Part shown: one piece after another, positions 11,630 through 24,379 of the stretch
Numbering within the stretch: the first letter of the stretch is position 1
How the letters are laid out: the number at the start of each line of letters is the position of its first letter
Assembly: GCA_905116865.2 (NCBI GenBank)
Contig: CAJHNH020006913.1
Location: forward strand, 260,001-324,000
Direction of reading: 5' to 3'
Length of the DNA stretch: 64,000 nt
Source: Candidula unifasciata
Lineage: Eukaryota; Mollusca; Gastropoda; Stylommatophora; Geomitridae
Translations under genes and position numbers: made by a program
The notes under the pieces: model-generated
What the model saw: the letters and a program-made list of their open reading frames with translations, nothing else
What the model was told of the DNA's origin: nothing
Databases searched by the model: none

Positions 11630-11752
11630 AGGTGGAAGAGAAGAAGAAGAAGAATAAGAAGAAGAAGAAGCAGAAGCAGAAGAAGCAGAAGAAGAAGAAG
11701 AAGAAGAGAAGAAGAAGAAGAAGAAGAAGAGAAGAAGAAGAAGAAGAAGACT
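11630..11752. repeat. GAA array, 3' tail of LINE-D
   Basis: An imperfect (GAA)n/(GCA) tract of about 120 bp directly behind the LINE-D stop codon. The minus-strand LINE-D relative at 59860-60490 also ends in GAA repeats, so this is best read as an expanded retrotransposon tail. Confidence 0.8.
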
Positions 11753-12055
11753 GTGTATGGAAGACACTTATAATATAGTGACATGTAAAGGCAGAAAATC
11801 AGACCCTTTTCAAATAACATCTGGTTTAAAGCAAGGTGATGCCCTGTCTCCACTTCTTTTCAACTTGGCCCTGGAGAAAATAATAAGGAAATTGAAACAA
11901 GAGTGTACAAATGGAGAAACGACAAGAATACTTGGATATGCAGATGACATTGATCTCGTTGGAGAAAATGAACTAGAGACTGTTAAAAACACAAAAGCCG
12001 CTCACAAAATGGGACTAGGTATAAATCAAGATAAGCCAGAATACATGTACAAGAG
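11753..12055 (+). mobile_element. LINE-D reverse transcriptase palm fragment
   Basis: An open frame encodes FQITSGLKQGDALSPLLFN followed by LGYADDIDLVGE: the RT palm with an intact catalytic YADD box. It is the piece missing from the copy at 10440-11625, but it sits behind that copy's tail, so either a second truncated copy landed here or the locus was rearranged. It stops abruptly at a LINE-A junction near 12055. Confidence 0.8.
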
Positions 12056-12530
12056 ACACCTCCTGTGTAGCAGTGAGTTATCTACTTGACTTTCCAACAA
12101 TGAACCAAAGGATCAAGATCTGGAGGGCTCGGGCATACCTTAAAATATGCGCTAATAAGAAACACAAACTGCATCAAGCGCTTTTCGGTGAAAGAATGAG
12201 AATCTGAGGAGAGGAAAATCGTAACTAGGTAAGGCAGAAGATTTTGTCAAGCACATTATGCAGCCTAACCGATATCATCATCCCTATTGCAGAGTAGATA
12301 CCTGTGCCTGATGCGTTTATTTGTTCATTTTCATGCACTGCCACACTTGACGGGCGAAGCAGGGAGCAGAACCCTGTTGCTGTTAATGCAGAGCTCAATC
12401 CTCTCATCAGTGAACATTCAGACGAGGCAGATGTACTGATCTACATAGACGGATCCGTTTTATACGCCAACAAAGAAGCGCATGGGCGTTCATTGCACGC
12501 TTAGAGGGCAGAACAGTCAAAGAAGCTGTT
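12056..12530 (+). mobile_element. LINE-A copy 2, front part
   Basis: It closely matches 3806-4280 of LINE-A copy 1 (YLLDFPTMNQRI block, then the stretch before RNase H with IYIDGSV instead of IYTDGSV), with several stops and frameshifts. The copy is interrupted at about 12530 and resumes near 13640. Confidence 0.8.
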
Positions 12531-13020
12531 ACGTGCGGCGGCTTCATTGTGATGTACGTACCAACGATAAAATAGGGCGTCGTTAACGTAACAAATACGG
12601 CATCAAACAAATTACAATGCCACCGGCTAAGTGACAGAACATGATGAATGTTAAAGGCTTCCAAACGCAATTAACACTGAAGACTAGGGGAATAAGTAAT
12701 TGGTGTATTGCTTGCCAACTTGCTCAATGATAAATGTGCAATAATTGAACTCACCCAAACACGCCAACACAAGCAACAGCTCGTAAATCAACTGACATCT
12801 TCATTTCAAACGACGGGTCGCAGTCCGACCTTGGAAGTCCGGACGGTCACATCGATCTCAGTCCGACCTTGGATGTCCGGACAGTCACATCGATCTCCTC
12901 TTCTTCAGCCTGAACAAGGCAGTGTCCCTCTTAATGGTCTGGCCTTAAGTATACGGGCTTCCTGCCGAGCGCAATAGACAATGTACTAGCTTTCCGCTGA
13001 GGTTTCTAGTGGAGTCCCGG
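12530..13020. other. unassigned insert in LINE-A copy 2
   Basis: No coding sequence was recognised. It holds a direct duplication of about 40 bp at 12820-12898, with CAGTCCGACCTTGGA and CACATCGATCTC in both copies. Confidence 0.5.
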
Positions 13021-13021
13021 G

Positions 13022-13515
13022 GTCGAGCGTCCTCAAGGATCCAACTTTATACAACGAATGCTTACCGTGGCATCCCGGGGTAAACGTCCTCAAGGATCCA
13101 ACTTTATACAACGAATGCTTTCCGTGGCATCCCGGGGTAAAACGTCCTCAAGGATCCAACTTTATACAACGAATGCTTTCCGTGGCATCCCGGGGTAAAA
13201 CGTCCTCAAGGATCCAACTTTATACAACGAATGCTTTCCGTGGCATCCCGGGGTGAAACGTCCTCAAGGATCCAACTTTATACAACGAATGCTTTCCGTG
13301 GCATCCCGGGGTAAAACGGCCTCTAGGATCCATTTTTATACAACGAATGCTTTCCGTGGCATCCCGGGGTAGAGCGTCCTCAAGGATCCAACTTTATACA
13401 ACGAATGCTTTCCGTGGCATCCCGGGGTAAAACGTCCTCTAGGATCCAACTTTATACAACGAATGCTTTCCGTTGCATCCCGGAGTAGAACGTCCTCAAG
13501 GATCCACACGTCTGT
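13022..13515. repeat. 58-bp minisatellite
   Basis: About eight copies of a unit containing GTCCTCAAGGATCCAACTTT and ACAACGAATGCTTTCCG, then a CATCCCGGGGTA block. Copies differ at a few positions. The array lies inside the segment that interrupts LINE-A copy 2. Confidence 0.9.
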
Positions 13516-13639
13516 CTCCTTCAGACTGTATACATCGAATGCTTGGAGAACAATCCCTTAACGACATTAAGTATTGTTTTGACGTCCTATTTGCTCACTC
13601 AGTACTGGCGCTTTCTTTTGCATATCCGCACGCGACAGA

Positions 13640-14405
13640 CGCAATGGCGTCTTCTCCACGACAACCAGCAACGTGACGATGGAGGTGACGGCAGTAATGC
13701 AAGCCTTCGCCTGGCGCGAAACACAAAACTACACCAGTGCATGTAAACTCAGTGATTCAATGAGTATGATCCGGAGGGTTCAGGCAGGTTCGGTGCGAAG
13801 ACAATGGCTTGAATTATTACAGAAGTCCACTGTGCGTGGAGTCACTTTTTTTCGTTCCAGGAAACGCTTGCGTCGATGGAAATAAATGAGCTGATAGGGT
13901 GGCTGGATCCGCTATCACTATCGACAGCCAACATATGGATCACGCCGATTTTATTAATTAACAATTAAGTAACAGAAAATGTATTGATTGGCACTCATAG
14001 AAAGAAGTAGAAAGAATGAAGAACATAGTAGACACACACACACACACAACATCGAAAGCTATAGTTACCGTGCCGGGAATCAAACCTGTAACCCCTAGAC
14101 GCCGTGTGGCCTCGCTATGGAAACAAGTGCACTAAGAACATGGTCAACTAGGCACCCCAATTATATATTATTAATGCCCTCCAAGAAGTGGGAAGGATGG
14201 ATGGAATCCACATCACTCGCCAGAATGATAGATTTGGAAGTTAAGATCCGCGTGGCAAAAAACGAGACGCTCACCAAGCACATCAGAGGACTTGTTAATC
14301 AACATAGAGCTGGTACTATTAGCCATCGGACGTTGGGGTTCATACTGAGGGGAGGAACTGAGCACCTATGAACATGTCCGGAGTGCAATGATGATAATCT
14401 AGCTA
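13640..14405 (+). mobile_element. LINE-A copy 2, rear part
   Basis: It resumes the RNase H domain (SMTMEV-like start, LSDSMSMIRRVQAGSVRRQW) and continues to the C-terminus (TISHRTLGFILRGGTEHL) and an AACA/AACT-type tail near 14400. A foreign piece of about 220 bp at 13935-14160 splits it again. Stops and frameshifts are frequent. Confidence 0.8.
13935..14160 (-). mobile_element. short insert with CA tract and tRNA-like B box
   Basis: It interrupts LINE-A copy 2 between the GSAITIDSQ-like and IINAL blocks. It contains a CA microsatellite at about 14031-14048 and, on the minus strand, GGTTTGATTCCC, which resembles a pol III B box. It is probably a small SINE, but there is no second copy in the window. 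Confidence 0.35.
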
Positions 14406-14469
14406 ACAAACAAACAAACTAACATAATAAAACAAGATAGTGAAAGGATATAAAAACCGGCCCCAAACA

Positions 14470-15160
14470 AGTTGAAAATATGAAAATGAAACAAACGGAA
14501 ACATAAGTACTTGGCTGAAAACTTCAACTGCCCTAATATGCTGAGAGAGAAAAAAAATCTAGAATACAATCAGGAAAAAAAGTATAAATACCTTTCAACA
14601 ACTGCTAAAGTCAAAGACTCTATTTCGCAACGCCAAGATCAAAATATACAAAATGTTGATAAGACCAGTCGTTTTATATGGCTCTGAAACTTGAAGCACA
14701 GCTTAAAGAAATCAAGCCTCATTACACATTTTCAAAAGCACTTTATTACAAATTTTTAAAAGCACCTCATTACAAATTTTCAAAAGCAGTCTTACGACGA
14801 ATATTTGGACCCATCAAAGATTCAAACAACCGAGAATGGAGAGAGAAGCAACAACGAAATTTATCATCGATTTAAACCACCACTGATCAGTGGCATCATG
14901 AGAGCTAATAGGTTAAAATGGCTGGGGCATACTGAAGAAATGTCAGATGACAGAGAAGTAACAAGTGTATTCACAAGAGAGCTGAATAGTCGTAGACCAC
15001 GAGGCAGACCAAGAAGACGATGGAGAGATAATTTCCAGACAGACCTACAAACACTTGTCCCCAACTAGAAAGAAAAGGTCAACAAAAGAGATGAGGCAGG
15101 TCATATCTGCAGCAATGAACCTTAAAGGCTCGGAATGCTGGAGAAAAAGAAGAATATAAT
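14470..15160 (+). mobile_element. LINE-E copy 2 C-terminal fragment
   Basis: A close relative of 5400-5852: the RPVVLYGSET-like block, a short internal triplication of TTACAAATTTTCAAAAGCA at about 14720-14790, then IMRANRLKWLGHTEEMSD, RRPRGRPRRRWRDN and a C-terminal tail. It has stops and is nonfunctional. Confidence 0.75.
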
Positions 15161-15230
15161 GTCAAATATATTTCATTTATAATATTTCCGCAAAATGAAG
15201 AAATACAGACAAATGTATCACTGTTAGCGA

Positions 15231-15905
15231 AAGGACAAACCTACTGTCCAAGAGACAGACATACTGGTAGACAGACTGGTAGACTGACGGGCAGACAAGT
15301 CCACTGGTGGAAGGACAAACCTACCGTCCGAGAGACAGACATACTGGTAGACAGACTGGTAGACTGACGGACAGACAAGTCCACTGGTGGAAGGACAAAC
15401 CTACCGTCCGAGAGACAGACATACTGGTAGACAGACTGGTAGACTGACGGGCAGACAAGTCCACTGGTGGAAGGACAAACCTACTGTCCGAGAGACAGAC
15501 ATACTGGCAGACAGACTGGTAGACTGACAGGCAGACAAGTCCACTGGTGGAAGGTCAAACCTACCGTCCGAGAGACAGACAGACTGGTAGACTGACGGGC
15601 AGACAAGTCCACTGGTGGAAGGACAAACCTACCGTCCGAGAGACAGACATACTGGTAGACTGACGGGCAGACAAGTCCACTGGTGGAAGGACAAACCTAC
15701 CGTCCGAGAGACAGACTGGTAGACTGACGGGCAGACAAGTCCACTGGTGGAAGGACAAACCTACCGTCCGAGAGACAGACATACTGGTAGACTGACGGGC
15801 AGACAAGTCCACTGGCGGAAGGACAAACCTACCGTCCGAGAGACAGACAGACTGGTAGACTGACGGGCAGACAAGTCCACTGGTGGAAGGACAAACCTAC
15901 ACAAT
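15231..15905. repeat. 80-bp minisatellite
   Basis: Units start GGACAAACCTACCGTCCGAG, contain one or two copies of ACAGACATACTGGTAGAC and end with CAAGTCCACTGGTGGAA. The first four copies are 80 bp; later copies are about 66-70 bp because an internal block is lost. Bases 15906-16225 hold nothing recognised. Confidence 0.9.
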
Positions 15906-16225
15906 AAAGCAGCAGAGAAATACTGAAAGACCTTGCCAACCGCAGCATGACATTGCTCCAATCCATTTTCTAAGCACACTGATATCAACCCAAGGGAAAC
16001 AACCGACCTAGTATCTCCTGGCAAGGTCTATCTGTGGACCAATCAACGCTGTCGGTTGTTACAAGATGTTTCAATGGTTCTCTTCAAACGACATAGACAA
16101 CAATCATCATGTGCCATGAAGAAAATGCGTAAATTGGCATGACGTAGATTATGTGATGTTTTAAGACAGTTGTTCTGTCAATGAGTGACAAACATACACT
16201 GGTTATGATGACGGAATTTCTAGTT

Positions 16226-19200
16226 CTATGTATATCTGTGAGATACACATTCTCTGCAATATTTTATATCTATCCCTGACAAGTGCATGCCTTGACTTTG
16301 TTGTTCTGTGTTTATCAGTGAACTGACCAGATTCTTTGTGATGCCTTCAGTTTGTGCTTTCAGTGACATTTGACTCTCTATGATAACCTGAGTTTGTTGT
16401 TGAATGTCTATCAATGATATAACTAGCCCCTCTATGATACCCTGAGTTTGTTGTTCTGTATCAGTGACATCACTAGCCTCTCTATGATACCCTGAGTTTG
16501 TTGTTCTGTATTAGTGACATCACTAGACTCTCTGTGATACCCTGAGTTTGTTGTCCTATATCAGTGACATCATTATAGACTCTCTATGATACACTGAGTT
16601 TGTTGTTCTGTATCAGTGACATAACCAGACTCTCTGTGATACCCTGAGGTTGATGTTGAATGTCTATCAATGACATCACTAGACTCTCTGTGATACCCTG
16701 GGTTTGTTGTTCTGTATCAGTGACATCACTAGACTCTCTATGATACCCTAGGTTTGTTGTTCTGTATCAGTGACATCACTAGACTCTCTGTGACATCATG
16801 AGTTTGTTGTTGAATGTCTATCAGTGACATAACTAGACTCTCTGTGATACCCTAGGTTTGTTGTTGAATGTCTATCAGTGACATAACTAGACTCTCTGTG
16901 ACGCCCTGAGTTTGTTGTTGAATGTCTATAAGTGATATAACTAGACTCTCTGTGATACCCTGAGTTTGTTGTTGAATGTCTATAAGTGATATAACTAGAC
17001 TCTCTGTGATGCCCTGAGTTTGTTGTTCTGTATCAGTGACATATCTAGACTCCTTGTGATGCCCTACTTTGTTGTTCTGTCTATCAGTGACACTATCAGA
17101 CCCTGTGATGCCCTAGGTTTGTTGTTCTATGTCTATCAGTGACACTATCAGACCCTGTGATGCCCTACTGTTTGTTCTTCTATGTCTATCAGTGACACTA
17201 TCAGACCCTGTGATGCCTACTGTTGTTCTATGTCTATCAGTCACTATCAGTGACTACTGTTTGTTCTATGTCTATCAGTGACACTATCAGACCTGTGATG
17301 CCCTAAGTTTCAGACCCTGTTGTTCTATTCTATGTCTATCAGTGACACTATCTGTGATGCCCTAGTTGTTCTATGTCTATCAGTGACACTATCAGACCCT
17401 GTGATGCCCTACTGTCTATGTCTATCAGTGACACTATCAGACCTGAGTTTGATGCCTACTGTTTCTATGTCTATCAGTGACACTATCAGACCTTGTGATG
17501 CCATTATCAGTTTGTGATTCTATGTCTACACTATCAGACTGTGATGCCTACTGTTGTTCATATGTCTATCAGTGACACTATCAGACCCTGTGATGCCTAC
17601 TGTTGTTTCTATGTCTATCAGTGACACTATCAGACAGACCTCTGTGATGCCCTGAGTTTGTTGTTCTATGTCTATCAGTGACACTATCAGACCCTCTGTG
17701 ATGCCCTATAGACTTGTGATGCCACTGTTTTGTTCAGAGTTTGTTGTTCTATGTCTATCAGTGACACTATCAGACTCTCTGTGATGCCCTGAGTTTGTTG
17801 TTCTATGTCTATCAGTGACACTATCAGACCCTGTGACCCTACTGTGATGCTATCAGTGACACTATCAGTTGATGCCTACTGTTGTTCTATGTCTATCAGT
17901 GACACTATCAGACCTCCTGAGTTTGTTATTCTATGTCAGGACTATCAGTGACACTATCAGACCTTGTGATGCCATGAGTTTGTTTGTTCTATGTCTATCA
18001 GTGACACTATCAGACCTCTGTGATGCCATGAGTTTGTTGTTGTTCTATGTCTATCAGTGACACTATCAGACCTTGTGATATCAGCCTGTGATGCTGTTTG
18101 TTCTATGTCTATCAGTGACACAACCAGACTTCTAGTGCCCTGAGTTTGTTGTTCTATGTCTGTCAGTGACACTATCAGACCTTGTGATGCCATGAGTTTG
18201 TTGTTCTATGTCTGTCAGCGACACAACCAGACTCTCTGATGCCCTGAGTTTGTTGTTCTATGTCTATCAGTGACACTATCAGACCCTGTGATGCCCTGAG
18301 TTTGTTGTTCTATGTCTATCAGTGACACTAGCAGACCCTGTGATGCCCTAAGTTTGTTATTCTATGTCTATCAGTGACACTATCAGACCTTGTGATGCCT
18401 ACTGTTGTTCTATGTCTATCAGTGACACTATCAGACCCTGTGATGCCCTAAGTTTGTTGTTCTATGTCTATCAGTGACACTAGCAGACCCTGTGATGCCC
18501 TAAGTTTGTTATTCTATGTCTATCAGTGACACTATCAGACCTTGTGATGCCCTGAGTTTGTTATTCTATGTCTATCAGTGACACTATCAGACCTTGTGAT
18601 GCCTACTGTTGTTCTATGTCTATCAGTGACACTATCAGACCTTGTGATGCCTACTGTTGTTCTATGTCTATCAGTGACACTATCAGACCCTGTGATGCCT
18701 ACTGTTGTTCTATGTCTATCAGTGACACTATCAGACCCTGTGATGCCTACTGTTGTTCTATGTCTATCAGTGACACTATCAGACCCTGTGATGCCTACTG
18801 TTGTTCTATGTCTATCAGTGACACTATCAGGCCCTGTGATGCCTACTGTTGTTCTATGTCTATCAGTGACACTATCAGACCTTGTGATGCCTACTGTTGT
18901 TCTATGTCTATCAGTGACACTATCAGACCTTGTGATGCCTACTGTTATTCTATGTCTATCAGTGACACAACCAGACTCTCTAGTGCCCTGAGTTTGTTAT
19001 TCTATGTCTATCAGTGACACTATCAGACCCTGTGATTCCCTAAGTTTGTTGTTCTATGTCTATCAGTGACACTAGCAGACCCTGTGATGCCCTAAGTTTG
19101 TTATTCTATGTCTATCAGTGACACTATCAGACCTTGTGATGCCCTGAGTTTGTTATTCTATGTCTATCAGTGACACTATCAGACCTTGTGATGCCTACTG

Positions 19201-20640
19201 TTGTTCTATGTCTATCAGTGACACTATCAGACCCTGTGATGCCTACTGTTGTTCTATGTCTATCAGTGACACTATCAGACCCTGTGATGCCTACTGTTGT
19301 TCTATGTCTATCAGTGACACTATCAGACCCTGTGATGCCTACTGTTGTTCTATGTCTATCAGTGACACTATCAGGCCCTGTGATGCCTACTGTTGTTCTA
19401 TGTCTATCAGTGACACTATCAGACCTTGTGATGCCTACTGTTGTTCTATGTCTATCAGTGACACTATCAGGATCTGTGATGCCTACTGTTGTTCTATGTC
19501 TATCAGTGACACTATCAGGATCTGTGATACCATTAGTTTGTTGTTCTATGTCTATCAGTGACACTATCAGACCCTGTGATGCCTACCGTTGTTCTATGTC
19601 TATCAGTGACACTATCAGACCTTGTGATGCCTACTGTTGTTCTATGTCTATCAGTGACAACCAGACTCTCTAGTACCCTGAGTTTGTTATTCTATGTTTA
19701 TCAGTGACACTATCAGACCCTGTAATGCCCTGAGTTTGTTGTTCTATATCTATCAGTGACACAACCAGACTCTCTGGTGCCCTGAGTTTGTTGTTCTATG
19801 TCTATCAGTGACACTATCATACCCTGTGATGCCCTGAGTTTGTTGTTCTATGTCTATCAGTGACACTATCAGACCCTGTGATGCCCTGAGTTTGTTATTC
19901 TATGTCTATCAGTGACACTATCAGACCTTGTGATGCCATGAGTTTGTTGTTCTATGTCTATCAGTGACACTATCAGACCTTGTGATGCCATGAGTTTGTT
20001 GTTCTATGTCTATCAGTGACACTATCAGACCTTGTGATGCCTACTGTTGTTCTATGTCTATCAGTGACACAACCAGACTCTCTAGTGCCCTGAGTTTGTT
20101 ATTCTATGTTTATCAGTGACACTATCAGACCTTGTAATGCCCTGAGTTTGTTGTTCTATATCTATCAGTGACACAACCAGACTCTCTGGTGCCCTGAGTT
20201 TGTTGTTCTATGTCTATCAGTGACACTATCAGACCCTGTGATGCCCTGAGTTTGTTGTTCTATGTCTATCAGTGACACTATCAGACCTTGTGATGCCATG
20301 AGTGTGTTGTTCTATGTCTATCAGTGACACTATCAGACCTTGTGATGCCCTAAGTTTTTTGTTCTATGTCTATCAGTGACACTAGCAGACCCTGTGATGC
20401 CCTAAGTTTGTTGTTCTATGTCTATCAGTGACACCATCAGACCTTGTGATGCCCTAAGTTTGTTGTTCTATGTCTATCAGTGACACTATCAGACCCTGTG
20501 ATGCCTACTGTTGTTCTATGTCTATCAGTGACACAACCAGACTCTCTGGTGCCCTGAGTTTGTTGTTCTATGTCTATCAGTGACACTATCAGACCTTGTG
20601 ATATAACTGATGTTCTATATCCATCAATGATATACACACT
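16226..20640. repeat. 4.4-kb satellite with 52- and 48-bp units
   Basis: The unit is built from TATCAGTGACACTATCAGAC, TGTGATGCCCTGAGTTTGTT and GTTCTATGTC. At the left the units are diverged and irregular; from about 18560 to 19540 a shorter 48-bp form (GATGCCTACTGTTGTTC in place of the long end) is nearly perfect. Because 48 is a multiple of 3, several frames stay open on both strands, but they encode only the repeat. Confidence 0.95.
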
Positions 20641-21520
20641 CACTGCAATGCCTTGAACCCATATGTGCCTATAGCATTCCTTTTTATATTCTACTAGTAT
20701 ATACTTTCTATGTTTAGCCTTTTCACATTACAGTATGTTTTTACACTTTATATACTATTCTATTTTTTTTTTGTTTTAAATGTTGCTAAATATACTGAGA
20801 TCTATTTATGACATGATGGATGTTAGAGCACAGAACTAGGAAGTGGTAGATTAGCTCACTTGCTTCCTGTTTCCTTGTGGCACAGTAACAACTGGAATAG
20901 ATTCCAGACAAAACATATGACCTTCTAGACACAGTATTGAAAAAAACTGACAGAATACATTCCAGTTTCTGCACAAATCATTGTTTACTGTCAGCACACC
21001 CAGTGTTCAATTGTAATACTTCTTTGATTGTTGCCTGCTCTTGCTGTCATATATGCACCCAATATCTGTCTAACTGAACATTTGAACCACATTTTAAGTC
21101 ATGGCAATGTGAACTATCAAAATGTGCCTGCTTCATTTAGCATCTTCTAAAAAATTCACCTCTAGTTTTTTTTAAAGTACTGGATAATCAGCACAACTGA
21201 GTTACAGTCTGGGCTATCAAATGCAAAGTTGTGTGAGGGAGGAGAGAGATGAGCATCTTCAGCATGCTATTTCCAAAGTACTTTGGAAGGAAGTTGGTAT
21301 TCTTTTCTCTAAAGTTGTCACAGATGGCATCGTTCCAGATTTGTATGGTCTTTCCCTTGCTCTGCGTACCTTCCTGTTGCGCTTCAATTGGGCAGACTAT
21401 GGTAGCTAATTCAGAACCAACCTCTATAAATGCAACACACATACTTTTCTCACAGGAGCTAACCACTATAAGTCTAATTCAAGAAATTATGGCTATAAAT
21501 AGCATGTGTGTTACAGGGGC
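20640..21520. other. unique A+T-rich sequence, nothing recognised
   Basis: There is no convincing coding sequence. Short open frames at 21188-21557 on both strands show no family motif. Confidence 0.5.
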
Positions 21521-21524
21521 CCAA

Positions 21525-22830
21525 GAACTAAACAAGTTCCAGTGGACCAAGAACTAAACAAGTTCCAGTGGACCAAGAACTAAACAAGTTCCAGTGGACC
21601 AAGAACTAAACAAGTTCCAGTGGACCAAGAACTAAACAAGTTCTAGTGGACCAAGAACTAAACAAGTTCTAGTGGACCATGAACTAAACAAGTTCCAGTG
21701 GACCAAGAACTAAACAAGTTCCAGTGGACCAAGAACTAAGCAAGTTCCAGTGGACCAAGAACTAAACAAGTTCTAGTGGACCAAGAACTAAACAAGTTAA
21801 AGTGGACCAAGAACTAAACAAGTTCTAGTGGACCAAGAACTAAACAAGTTCTAGTGGACCAAGAACTAAACAAGTTCTAGTGGACCAAGAACTAAACAAG
21901 TTCCAGTGGACCAAGAACTAAACAAGTTCCAGTGGACCAAGAACTAAACAAGTTCCAGTTGACCAAGAACTAAACAAGTTCTAGTGGACCAAGAACTAAA
22001 CAAGTTCTAGTGGACCAAGAACTAAACAAGTTCTAGTGGACCAAGAACTAAACAAGTTCCAGTGGACTAAGAACTAAACAAGTTCTAGTGGACCAAGAAC
22101 TAAACAAGTTCTAGTGGACCAAGAACTAAACAAGTTCTAGTGGACCAAGAACTAAACAAGTTCTAGTGGACCAAGAACTAAACAAGTTCTAGTGGACCAA
22201 GAACTAAACAAGTTCTAGTGGACCAAGAACTAAACAAGTTCCAGTGGACCAAGAACTAAACAAGTTAAAGTGGACCAAGAACTAAACAAGTTCTAGTGGA
22301 CCAAGAACTAAACAAGTTCTAGTGGACCAAGAACTAAACAAGTTCTAGTGGACCAAGAACTAAACAAGTTCCAGTGGACCAAGAACTAAACAAGTTCTAG
22401 TGGACCATGAACTAAACAAGTTCCAGTGGACCAAGAACTAAACAAGTTCCAGTGGACCAAGAACTAAACAAGTTCTAGTGGACCAAGAACTAAACAAGTT
22501 CCAGTGGACCAAGAACTAAACAAGTTCCAGTGGACTAAGAACTAAACAAGTTCTAGTGGACCAAGAACTAAACAAGTTCTAGTGGACCAAGAACTAAACA
22601 AGTTCTAGTGGACCAAGAACTAAACAAGTTCTAGTGGACCAAGAACTAAACAAGTTCCAGTGGACCAAGAACTAAACAAGTTCTAGTGGACCAAGAACTA
22701 AACAAGTTCTAGTGGACCAAGAACTAAACAAGTTCCAGTGGACCAAGAACTAAACAAGTTCCAGTGGACCAAGAACTAAACAAGTTCCAGTGGACCAAGA
22801 ACTAAACAAGTTCCAGTGGAAGAAGAAGTG
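21525..22830. repeat. 26-bp minisatellite, about 50 copies
   Basis: The unit is CCAAGAACTAAACAAGTTCC followed by AGTGGA, with a C/T variant (TTCCAG or TTCTAG) mixed along the array and rare AAAG variants. It is head to tail with no spacers. Confidence 0.95.
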
Positions 22831-22954
22831 ATAAAAAGATGTTATAAATCTAATTCAACTACCAAAATCAATCTCATACAATACATGACCTACATAAATC
22901 TCAGCCAATAGGTAACTTTTACAAACATGAAACCAGGACAAATATAAATATTAT

Positions 22955-23217
22955 ACAATGAATGACCTATGTAAATCTGAAGCAACACACAATGATTCAC
23001 AGAGCATGTTGAGGAAGGTGGAGACAGACATGCTCCATGCAGAGTGGCAAGCATCGCTTCAGAGGTTCCCAGTAGTTAGCGTTTTTTGGATATTTTCTCA
23101 AGGTGGTGCCGGTGTGTTGGGAAATAAGCAGGCAGATAACAAGGCTGGTTTTGCACCATTTGGTGGTGAGCTGATGTATAACAAGACTGATGTTGTGAGA
23201 GCCCTTCGGGAGTGAGT
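22955..23217 (+). mobile_element. LINE-C RNase H fragment, front part
   Basis: It encodes NDSQSMLRKVETDMLHAEW, then FWIFSQGGAGVLGNKQAD and GGELMYNKTDVVRALRE. These are the C-terminal RNase H blocks of an I-like LINE distinct from LINE-A and LINE-B. The continuation lies beyond the 63-bp array, at 24171-24320, so the array has expanded inside the coding sequence. Confidence 0.75.
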
Positions 23218-24170
23218 GAAAAGTGCGGAGGCACAACAAATAATTACGGTCTGAGGAGAATGGTGTGCCGCGCAGTTACCAGGGGATCTAGAGGCACAAC
23301 AAATAATTACGGTCTGAGGAGAATGGCGTGCCGCGCAGTTACCAGGGGATCTAGAGGCACAACAAATAATTACGGTCTGAGGAGAATGGCGTGCCGCGCA
23401 GTTACCAGGGGATCTAGAGGCACAACAAATAATTACGGTCTGAGGAGAATGGCGTGCCGCACAGTTACCAGGGGATCTAGAGGCACAACAAATAATTACG
23501 GTCTGAGGAGAATGGCGTGCCGCGCAGTTACCAGGGGATCTAGAGGCACAACAAATAATTACGGTCTGAGGAGAATGGCGTGCCGCGCAGTTACCAAGGG
23601 ATCTGGAGGCACAACAAATAATTACGGTCTGAGGAGAATGGCCTGCCGCACAGTTACCAGGGGATCTGGAGGCACAACAAATAATTACGGTCTGAGGAGA
23701 ATGGCGTGCCACGCAGTTACCAGGGGATCTGGAGGCACAACAAATAATTAGTCTGAGGAGAATGGCGTGCCGCGCAGTTACCAGGGGATCTGGAGGCACA
23801 ACAAATAATTACGGTCTGAGGAGAATGGCGTGCCGTGCAGTTACCAGGGGATCTGGAGGCACAACAAATAATTACCGTCTGAGGAGAATGGCGTGCCGTG
23901 CAGTTACCAGGGGATCTGGAGGCACAACAAATAATTACGGTCTGAGGAGAATGGCGTGCCGTGCAGTTACCAGGGGATCTAGAGGCACAACAAATAATTA
24001 CGTTCTGAGGAGAATGGCGTGCCGTGCAGTTACCAGGGGATCTGGAGGCACAACAAATAATTACGGTCTGAGGAGAATGGCGTGCCGCGCAGTTACCAGG
24101 GGATCTGGAATCACAACAAATAATTACGGTCTGAGGAGAATGGCGTGCCGTGCAGTTACCAGGGAATATG
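23218..24170. repeat. 63-bp minisatellite inside LINE-C
   Basis: About 15 copies of a 63-bp unit (21 codons) containing GGCACAACAAATAATTACGG, TCTGAGGAGAATGGCGTGCC and AGTTACCAGGGGATCT. The unit length keeps frames open on both strands. One copy near 23745 lacks a few bases and breaks the plus frame. Confidence 0.93.
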
Positions 24171-24325
24171 GCTGAAGCTCAACACTCAAGGGAAGGGCGA
24201 GACAGATAGACTATGTGACATTTACTGGTGCCATCGGAACTGGAACTCTTCGCTTGCTGCTGAAGATTGGGACAGAGCGCTTAGGGAGTGTCCCAAGTGC
24301 TGTGGATTCCTAATTCAACATTCAA
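24171..24325 (+). mobile_element. LINE-C RNase H fragment, rear part
   Basis: It continues LINE-C after the array: the frame reads GAIGTGTLRLLLKIGTER and then ECPKCCGF, matching GTISIATLRWLLKIRIKRI / CPECCDVF at 53380-53450. Confidence 0.65.
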
Positions 24326-24379
24326 CAAACCATACACAACCGATACAAGTCAAATTCTAGGCTCAATAAAAATCTTTTA

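Noticed and set aside
18568..19564. Open frames of 133-167 codons on both strands with a 16-residue repeat
   Set aside because: The 48-bp satellite unit is a multiple of three; both strands and two frames are open, with no start context or domain.
21188..21557. Overlapping ORFs on both strands in unique sequence
   Set aside because: Short, without motifs, and antisense to each other.
21525..22830. CRISPR-like regular repeats
   Set aside because: Units are head to tail without unique spacers, and the window is eukaryotic.
23098..24175. Repetitive ORFs of up to 233 codons on both strands
   Set aside because: Product of the 63-bp array inside a dead LINE; no independent gene signal.
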